Source of the DNA: Sciscionella marina DSM 45152
GTDB lineage: Bacteria > Actinomycetota > Actinomycetes > Mycobacteriales > Pseudonocardiaceae
NCBI RefSeq assembly: GCF_000379465.1
Contig: NZ_KB905391.1
Location: 44,080 to 108,079 of the forward strand
DNA length: 64,000 nucleotides
Direction of reading: 5' to 3'
The position numbers and the translations under genes were made by a program. The notes beneath the pieces were generated by a model. That model saw only the letters and a program-made list of their open reading frames with translations. It did not search any database and was not told where the DNA came from. Positions 58,275 to 64,000 of the stretch are shown one piece after another (position 1 is the first letter of the stretch; every line of letters begins with the position of its first letter).

Positions 58275-60545
58275 ATGAGTAAGGCGCCACGCGAGGACAT
58301 CGACGAATCCGCCATCGAGGTCGGCCACCCCAAGGAATGGGCGGTGGGCATACCAGGGGTGATGGTCTCGCTCAAACGCGGAATGGAGCAGATGGGCCCG
58401 GTCCGCACCGTGCGCACGTTGCGCCTGCTGAACCAGACTCAGGGCTACGACTGCCCGGGTTGCGCCTGGCCGGATCCGCTCGGGCACCGCAAACCCGCCG
58501 AGTTCTGCGAGAACGGGGCGAAGGCGGTCGCCGAGGAAGCCACGAAACGGCGCGTGGAGCGGGACTTCTTCGCCACGCACAGCCTCGAGGAGCTGGACTC
58601 GAAGACCGACTACTGGCTCGGCCAGCAGGGCAGGCTCACCGAGCCGATGGTCCGCAGGGAGGGTACGAGCCACTACGAGCCGATCTCCTGGGAGGACGCT
58701 TTCGCGCTCGTGGCGGAGAAGCTGCAGGCCCTCGACTCGCCGGACCAGGCCGCCTTCTACACCTCCGGGCGCACCAGCAACGAGGCCGCCTTCCTCTACC
58801 AGCTCATGGTGCGCGCCTTCGGCACCAACAATCTGCCGGACTGCTCGAACATGTGCCACGAGTCCTCCGGCGCGGCGCTCTCCGAGACCATCGGCATCGG
58901 CAAGGGCTCGGTGACCCTGGAGGACATCGGCAAGGCCGACCTGATCGTGGTCGTCGGGCAGAACCCGGGAACCAACCATCCGCGGATGCTCTCCGCTCTC
59001 GAGGAGGCCAAGGAAGGCGGCGCGAAGATCATCGCGGTCAACCCGCTTCCCGAGGCCGGGCTGATGCGGTTCAAGAACCCGCAGCGCCCGCTGAAGGTCT
59101 TCGGCGAGGGCACTTCGCTGGCCGACGAGTTCTGCCAGATCCGGCTCGGCGGCGATCTGGCGCTGTTCGCCGCGATCGGACAGCTGCTGCTCGAAGCGGA
59201 CGCGGTGGATCACGAGTTCGTCGAGCAGTACGGCCACGGATTCGCCGAGTACGCCGAGCACCTGCGCGGGCTGGACTGGGCCGCCGTGGAGCGCGCCACC
59301 GGACTGGAACTCGACCAGATCCGCCGGGTCGCCGATCTGTTCGCCAGGTCCGAGCGCACCATCGTGTGCTGGGCGATGGGCCTCACCCAGCACAAGCACG
59401 CGGTACCCACCATCCGCGAGGTCATGAACGTGCTGCTGATGCGCGGCATGATGGGAAAGCCGGGCGCGGGAGCCTGCCCGGTGCGCGGCCACTCGAACGT
59501 GCAAGGCGACCGCACCATGGGCGTGTGGGAGAAGATGCCGGACGCTTTCCTCGACGCGCTGGAGAAGCGGTTCGAGATGCCCATGCCGCGCGAGCACGGC
59601 TTCGACACGGTGGACGCGATCCGCGCCATGAACGCCGGGGATGTTCGGGTGTTCTTCGGGGTCGGCGGCAACTTCGTCGCCGCGACCCCGGACACCGAGG
59701 CCACCGAGAAAGGATTGCGGGACTGTGACCTCACGGTGCAGGTGTCCACGAAACTCAACCGTTCGCACGCGGTCGCCGGGCGCACGGCGCTGATCCTGCC
59801 GACCCTCGGGCGCACCGAGCGCGACCGGCAGGAGGGCGGGGACCAGTTCGTCACCGTCGAGGACTCGATGTCCATGGTGCACGCCTCGCGTGGGCGGCTG
59901 GCTCCGGCTTCCGAGCAGCTGCGCTCCGAGGTCGCGATCGTCTGCGGGGTGGCCCGCGCGCTGTTCGGTGCGCAGCACCCGATCCCGTGGCAGCGCTTCG
60001 AGCAGGACTACGACGCGATCCGGGACGCGATCGCCGCCGTGGTTCCCGGCTGCGCCGACTACAACCGGCGGGTCCGCACCAAGAACGGTTTCGTGCTCCC
60101 GCATCCGCCGCGCGACTCACGGGAATTCCCCACCGCTACGGGGAAAGCGAACTTCACGGTGAACGAGTTCGAGGCGCCGAGCGCCCCGAAGGGGCGGCTG
60201 CTGTTGCAGACCATGCGCAGCCACGACCAGTACAACACCACGATCTACGGGCTCTCCGACCGGTACCGCGGCATCGAGAACGGCAGGCGGGTCGTGTTCG
60301 TGAACGAGAAGGATCTCGCCGAACTCGGCCTCAGCAACGGCGAGATCGTCGACCTGGTCAGCGAGTGGGCCGATGGGGAGCGGCGTGCGGAGCGGTTCCG
60401 GATCGTCGACTATCCGACCACGGAGGGCTGCGCGGCCGCCTACTTCCCGGAGGCGAACCCGCTCGTTCCGCTGGAGTCCACCGCGGCCGCCTCGAACACG
60501 CCGACCTCGAAGTCGATCGTGGTGCGCCTGGAACCGCGCAACTGA
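58275..60545 (+). CDS. FdhF/YdeP-type molybdopterin oxidoreductase alpha subunit
   Basis: Molybdenum bis-MGD enzyme of 756 aa. N-terminal Cys60, Cys63 and Cys78 (GYDCPGCAWPD and AEFCENG) suggest an Fe-S site, Cys194-His195 in SNMCHESSGAAL is the likely Mo ligand, VVVGQNPGTNHPRML near 230 and MGLTQHKHAV near 372 are MGD-binding. The C-terminal MopB-CT part includes TMRSHDQYNTTIYGLSDRYRG. This is the YdeP/FdhF-like branch whose substrates are mostly unknown (formate dehydrogenase is not established). Downstream of a CoxG-like protein, likely cotranscribed. Confidence 0.93.
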   Translation: MSKAPREDIDESAIEVGHPKEWAVGIPGVMVSLKRGMEQMGPVRTVRTLRLLNQTQGYDCPGCAWPDPLGHRKPAEFCENGAKAVAEEATKRRVERDFFATHSLEELDSKTDYWLGQQGRLTEPMVRREGTSHYEPISWEDAFALVAEKLQALDSPDQAAFYTSGRTSNEAAFLYQLMVRAFGTNNLPDCSNMCHESSGAALSETIGIGKGSVTLEDIGKADLIVVVGQNPGTNHPRMLSALEEAKEGGAKIIAVNPLPEAGLMRFKNPQRPLKVFGEGTSLADEFCQIRLGGDLALFAAIGQLLLEADAVDHEFVEQYGHGFAEYAEHLRGLDWAAVERATGLELDQIRRVADLFARSERTIVCWAMGLTQHKHAVPTIREVMNVLLMRGMMGKPGAGACPVRGHSNVQGDRTMGVWEKMPDAFLDALEKRFEMPMPREHGFDTVDAIRAMNAGDVRVFFGVGGNFVAATPDTEATEKGLRDCDLTVQVSTKLNRSHAVAGRTALILPTLGRTERDRQEGGDQFVTVEDSMSMVHASRGRLAPASEQLRSEVAIVCGVARALFGAQHPIPWQRFEQDYDAIRDAIAAVVPGCADYNRRVRTKNGFVLPHPPRDSREFPTATGKANFTVNEFEAPSAPKGRLLLQTMRSHDQYNTTIYGLSDRYRGIENGRRVVFVNEKDLAELGLSNGEIVDLVSEWADGERRAERFRIVDYPTTEGCAAAYFPEANPLVPLESTAAASNTPTSKSIVVRLEPRN

Positions 60546-60555
60546 GCGGGCCCGG

Positions 60556-61929
60556 TCAGGCCTCGCGCAGCCCGCGCAGTGTCCGGTCGAGCGCGGTCAG
60601 GCCGAACAGCACCAGCCCGGCACCGCAGAGCACGAGGCCGAGCACGCCGAGCCCGTCATCGCTGACCCCGGAGCCGAAGCACAAGGCGAGCACACTCGTC
60701 GAGGCGAGCGCACCGATGTACTGCGAGGTGCGGAACAACCCGCTCAGGGTGCCGATCCGGTCCAGCGGTGCCTGCGCGTAGAGCGCGGTCTGGTTGGCCA
60801 CCGTGGCCAGTCCCTGACCGAGCCCGAAACAGAACCCGACCGCGACGAGCACCCCGAGCGCGGTGTCCGAGCTCAGGAACAGCAGCGCGAGGCTGCCCGC
60901 GAGCAGGGTGGCCGCGGTGAGCACCAGGCGGCCCCGCGCCTTGATGCCGAGGCGGTTGCCGAATGCGGACAGCAGCACGGTGGTCAGCGACATCGGCAGC
61001 AGGGCGACACCGATCGCGGAGTCGCCGAGCTGCCCGGTGTGCGCGAGCCATTGCGGATAGCCGTAGAGGAAGGCATAGATCGCCAGATAGGCCAGCGCCT
61101 GCCTGCCGTAGGTGCGCAGCAACGCGCCGTTCCCGCCGAGGGCGCGCAGGTCGAGGAACGGTTCCCGGGCGCGCAGCTGCCACCACACCAGCACTGCGGC
61201 CAACGCCACACCGGTGAGCAGCAAGGGCATCGAGGGCGTGGTGCCGAGCAGCAGCAGGGCGAGCAGGGTGGCCGAGAACAGGCCGATCCCGGCGAGGTCG
61301 ATACCGCGCGCGGAACCGGCGCGCCGCAGCTGATCGGCGGGCAGCCAGAGCAGCGCCAGCACCAGCCCCGCCGAGGCCAGCGGGATGTTCACCGCGAAGG
61401 TCGCCTGCCAGCCGAGGGCACTGGTCAGGAACGCGCCGAGGGTGGGACCGGCGGCCATGGATGCCTGGGTGGATGTGGCGACCGCGGCGAGGACCCCACC
61501 GGGCACCGTTTCCAGGCCGAGCGCGTTCGTGCGCTGTTTGATGATCGCCATCGCGGCCGGGAACCCGCTCGCCGTGCCGAGGCCGAGCACCACGCGGACC
61601 ACGAGCAACACCCACAGGCTCGGCGCGAACATCCCGGCGAGCCCGGCGAAGGCGACCAGGACCAGTCCGGTACAGAGCACCCGGCGCGGGCCGTAGCGGT
61701 CCACGAGACGGCCCATGACCGGCTGGGCGATAGCGGTGGCCAGGTAGAGCACGGTCACCAGCCAGACGGTGTGTGCCGGTGACGCGTCGAACTGCCGCCC
61801 GATCGGGGTGAGGGTCACCGCGATCATCGAGGAGTTGATGGCGTTGAGCAGGGTGCCGAGAACGAGCGGGGCGAGGAACCGGGGACCGAATGCGGTCCGG
61901 CCCGCGACCTGTTCCGGTGCCGCGGTCAT
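60556..61929 (-). CDS. MFS transporter (DHA2/EmrB-like, 12-14 TM)
   Basis: Membrane exporter of 457 aa. FLAPLVLGTLLNAINSSMIAVTLTPIG near residue 18 is helix 1, and MGRLVDRYGPRRVLCTG near 72 is the cytoplasmic loop 2-3 motif. The pattern fits drug:H+ antiporters. The ATG overlaps the PrpF stop (ATGA), so the two are translationally coupled. The open frame extends upstream far into prpF, but only 61929 gives a membrane-compatible start. Convergent with the FdhF-like gene (10 bp). Confidence 0.87.
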   Translation of the reverse strand: MTAAPEQVAGRTAFGPRFLAPLVLGTLLNAINSSMIAVTLTPIGRQFDASPAHTVWLVTVLYLATAIAQPVMGRLVDRYGPRRVLCTGLVLVAFAGLAGMFAPSLWVLLVVRVVLGLGTASGFPAAMAIIKQRTNALGLETVPGGVLAAVATSTQASMAAGPTLGAFLTSALGWQATFAVNIPLASAGLVLALLWLPADQLRRAGSARGIDLAGIGLFSATLLALLLLGTTPSMPLLLTGVALAAVLVWWQLRAREPFLDLRALGGNGALLRTYGRQALAYLAIYAFLYGYPQWLAHTGQLGDSAIGVALLPMSLTTVLLSAFGNRLGIKARGRLVLTAATLLAGSLALLFLSSDTALGVLVAVGFCFGLGQGLATVANQTALYAQAPLDRIGTLSGLFRTSQYIGALASTSVLALCFGSGVSDDGLGVLGLVLCGAGLVLFGLTALDRTLRGLREA

Positions 61930-63068
61930 GCGGTGCCGGCGAGGACGGGGGCGGCGGGCACGTAGATCGTGGCCTCCGCGAGCACCCGGGCCGAGCGGGA
62001 CAGCCACACCCCGGTCAGCTCGCCGTCGGCGTCCAGCACCGGCATACCGGTGACCACGCCGGCCGGGGTGCCGATCCGCAGCGGTCCGTCCGGGGTGCCG
62101 GTGATCCGTTCCACGGTGCTTCCGGGGACGATCGCGGCGGCGAGCACCGCGACCACGGAGGTGAGCCCGATGGAGGGGTGCGGGGCGTGCATCGAGGCCA
62201 TCCGCACCGCGATGTCGAATTCCCCGGCGCCGACCGGCTTTCCTTCGGTGGTGTGATAATCGGCAGGCGGCCCGACCACGCCGAGCTTGGGAACGGCATG
62301 GTCCACCGGCTCCTGCGGAGCACGCAGGCCCATGCGCACGGCTGCCTCGGCACGCAGCGGCAGCAGGTCGTGCAGCGCCTCGGCGAACCGGGGAAGCGGT
62401 TCGGTTCCGGCGAGCCCGAGCGCGCCCGCGTCGAGCAACGCGGCGGGGGCACCGGCGTCCACCAGGCTCAGCGGCACCGGATTCCCTTGCAGGTTCAGGA
62501 AATCCAGCGCGTTCCCGGTAGGTAGCAGGCGCCCGGTGGCCGGGCCGACCGGGTGACGGAACTCCAGGTCCACGCCGACTCCGTGGCCGGTCACGCCGGG
62601 GACCACCGCCCCGCCGTGCCTGGGTACGACGCCGCCGGGGGTGCGCACCACCGCGTCGATGCGCGCGCCGGTGTTGCCGTTCCACATCCGCACGCGGGTG
62701 TCGTCCCCGTGCGGTGCCACGAATCCGTTGTGCACCGCGTAGAGCCCGACCGCCGTGGCACAGTTGCCGCAGTTGCTTCCCCATTCCACGCGCCGGTCAC
62801 CGATGCCGACCTGACCGAAGGTGTACTGCACATCCACGTCCCCGGCGTCCGCGGAACCGACCACCGCGGCCTTCGAGGTCGTGGAGGTTCCCGCGCCGAC
62901 CCCGTCGAGTTGTTCGGCGTCCGCGGAGCCGAACGCGGCAGGCCAGACCCGTTCCAGGGCTTCGCGTTCCGGGCTCACCTCGGTCGCATCGAACAGCCAG
63001 CACTTGCTCGTTCCGCCGCGGACGAGGGTGCCCCGGATCGGTTCTACCTGACCGTGCGTAGTAGCCAT
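61926..63068 (-). CDS. PrpF-family isomerase-like protein
   Basis: Protein of 380 aa with two diaminopimelate-epimerase-like domains, as in 2-methylaconitate isomerase PrpF and 4-oxalomesaconate tautomerase. IRGTLVRGGTSKCWLFDATE near residue 11-30, SNCGNCATAVGLYAV near 97 and MASMHAPHPSIGLTSVVAVL near 290 are typical. AGGGA lies 6 nt before ATG 63068. It probably isomerises a tricarboxylic-type intermediate. No prpBCD genes nearby, so the pathway is different from the methylcitrate cycle; a transporter gene follows, coupled by a 4-bp overlap. Confidence 0.9.
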   Translation of the reverse strand: MATTHGQVEPIRGTLVRGGTSKCWLFDATEVSPEREALERVWPAAFGSADAEQLDGVGAGTSTTSKAAVVGSADAGDVDVQYTFGQVGIGDRRVEWGSNCGNCATAVGLYAVHNGFVAPHGDDTRVRMWNGNTGARIDAVVRTPGGVVPRHGGAVVPGVTGHGVGVDLEFRHPVGPATGRLLPTGNALDFLNLQGNPVPLSLVDAGAPAALLDAGALGLAGTEPLPRFAEALHDLLPLRAEAAVRMGLRAPQEPVDHAVPKLGVVGPPADYHTTEGKPVGAGEFDIAVRMASMHAPHPSIGLTSVVAVLAAAIVPGSTVERITGTPDGPLRIGTPAGVVTGMPVLDADGELTGVWLSRSARVLAEATIYVPAAPVLAGTA

Positions 63069-63316
63069 ACCCATTCCCTGCGAGAATAAGGAAATCGCCG
63101 TTGAATTCCGGATGTGCGATTCCGAAAAGCTCCATCTTCGAGCTGAAAGCTTTCCTCGGTCAATCCTAAGCAGGTTGTGGATGTGCCTGTAAAGACCGCT
63201 CACCCGCAGGCGGTATATGCGTTACCGCACCTTCTTGGGCGTTTTCGGGTTGTTTACGCGGACTTTCCTTGCTTGCCGGGCGTTGTCTGGTACTCGATGC
63301 CTCGTGAATCGAGATA

Positions 63317-63784
63317 TCACGCCTGCCGTTCGGTGACGGCGTGCTGTTCTGCGGTATTTACGTTCAGGCTGAAAATATCCGGCCGGGCATAATGGCCGAC
63401 CGCGTCGAAGTCGTATTTTCCTTCGGTGATCCTGCCGAGATCGAGTTCGGCGTGCAGCACGGTCTGGCCCTCGGTCGCCGGTCCGGCGAGAATTTCCCCG
63501 AGCGGGTCGACGATGACCGAGGCGCCACGGCAGAGCACCTCGTCCGGATCACTCGTCTCGAGCGGGTAGTCGGCCGGGAAATCGCTGCGCCGGGCGAACT
63601 GGTTGGCGGCCAGCACGAAACAGCGGCCCTCGCAGGCGATGTGGCGCATGCTGGCAACCCAGCTGTCCCGGGGATCGGCGGTGGGCGCGCAGTAGAGTTG
63701 GACGCCTTTGGCGTACATGTGCATCCGCATCGCGGGCATGTAGATATGCCAGCAGATGACGACAGACTGCCTACGCTGTAACAA
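63317..63784 (-). pseudogene. 5'-truncated nitrilase
   Basis: The 155-codon frame aligns with the C-terminal half of carbon-nitrogen hydrolases of the nitrilase type: VVICWHIYMPAMRMHMYAKG (catalytic Cys followed by Trp), then LYCAPTADPRDSWVASMRHIACEG, and GKYDFDAVGHYARPDIF at the end. The first half, with the catalytic Glu and Lys, is missing, and residues upstream of the VVICW motif are unrelated. A lone TTG is the only start. The break lies at about 63770-63784, right where a compositionally different region begins. It was probably an operon partner of prpF before truncation. Confidence 0.8.
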
Positions 63785-63826
63785 ACCGGCTGACCAGGCG
63801 ATACAGAGTTGACGATTGGGGTCACC

Positions 63827-64000
63827 ATGAAAACCAAGACACGAAGACGGACAAGCACCGAGCGGGTAGCCGAGTTTTATGGGCTTACCCCCGTCCGCAC
63901 CGAGGAGCTAGCTCGGCACATCGAGCGCCACTGGCGTATAGCCGGTCGAGAGATCGACCGGGATAACACGCTAGCCCCAGGGTACCTCGCGGGAGTGTGC
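63827..64000 (+). CDS. Partial reading frame of foreign composition (runs off window)
   Basis: ATG 63827 opens a frame of at least 58 codons with no stop before the window ends. It starts MKTKTRRRTSTERVAEFYG and continues with a helical, charged stretch. It uses codons rarely seen elsewhere in the window (AAA, ACA, AGA, CGA, ATA, CTA, CTT), pointing to horizontally acquired DNA such as an integrative element or phage. GGGGTCACC precedes the start. No domain could be named from the visible part. Confidence 0.6.
   Translation, partial: MKTKTRRRTSTERVAEFYGLTPVRTEELARHIERHWRIAGREIDRDNTLAPGYLAGVC

Noticed and set aside
58275..60545. Selenoprotein formate dehydrogenase
   Set aside because: The active-site position is an ordinary Cys codon (Cys194), with no in-frame TGA.
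63177..63392. 71-codon plus-strand frame near the truncated nitrilase
   Set aside because: No ribosome binding site, no family resemblance, and it overlaps the nitrilase remnant in antisense.

Overview
The window is high-GC DNA from an actinobacterium, most likely Pseudonocardiales (for example Saccharopolyspora, Amycolatopsis or Prauserella relatives). The markers are mycothiol synthesis (mshC), the proteasomal ATPase Mpa/ARC, F420-type oxidoreductases (LLM and PPOX), an actinobacterial ferrochelatase with a C-terminal cysteine cluster, TrmI, a wax ester synthase/DGAT, and many genes whose start codon lies 6-7 nt after a TANNNT box, as in leaderless transcripts. Two blocks follow the gene order known from Mycobacterium tuberculosis: moxR-DUF58-VWA-fabG-inhA-hemH (about 7.2-15.0 kb), and mshC-PAC2-metH-hisE-hisG-recB-like-trmI-mpa (about 21.3-37.5 kb). 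The rest is accessory or lineage-specific.

Layout. 0-7.1 kb: UvrA-like ATPase, a PAS-GGDEF-EAL protein with both catalytic domains degenerate, and an acyl-CoA dehydrogenase/SDR pair behind a TetR-type palindrome. 7.2-16.3 kb: MoxR/DUF58/VWA module, FAS-II genes fabG and inhA, a divergent P450/TetR pair inserted before hemH, then an MFS exporter. 16.3-21.2 kb: two membrane or hypothetical proteins and a second AAA+/VWA module. 21.3-37.5 kb: housekeeping block (mycothiol, methionine synthase, histidine biosynthesis, NAT behind a SoxR-box-like palindrome, RecB-like nuclease, M50 protease, TrmI, Mpa). The dop-pup-prcBA-pafA genes normally next to mpa are not here, although Mpa keeps its C-terminal GQYL proteasome-docking tail. 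37.5-43.7 kb: aldo/keto reductase, WS/DGAT, GPP34 protein, a two-component system, and a siderophore-interacting flavoreductase under an IdeR/DtxR-type iron box. 43.7-48.3 kb: small conserved proteins, an F420 LLM oxidoreductase, and a module of two DGPF/YCII proteins with a C-terminally extended (ECF42-type) sigma factor. 48.3-50.3 kb: DNA repair (AlkB behind a LexA/SOS box, HhH-GPD protein) and a PPOX protein. 50.4-56.7 kb: a decayed GH2 beta-galactosidase, a phosphodiesterase, a ROK regulator divergent from an APC permease, and a choline/carnitine acyltransferase. 56.7-60.5 kb: an alpha/beta hydrolase divergent from a CoxG-like/FdhF-like pair, sharing one palindromic promoter. 60.6-64.0 kb: MFS and PrpF-like genes, a 5'-truncated nitrilase, and the start of a compositionally foreign reading frame running off the window.

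No rRNA, tRNA, CRISPR array, insertion sequence or complete prophage was recognised. The most informative material is regulatory and evolutionary: several well-formed operators (LexA, IdeR, SoxR-like, two or three TetR-like), a mirror-symmetric divergent leaderless promoter, a candidate ECF42 autoregulatory promoter, an orphaned mpa, and three decayed genes that mark rearrangement points.
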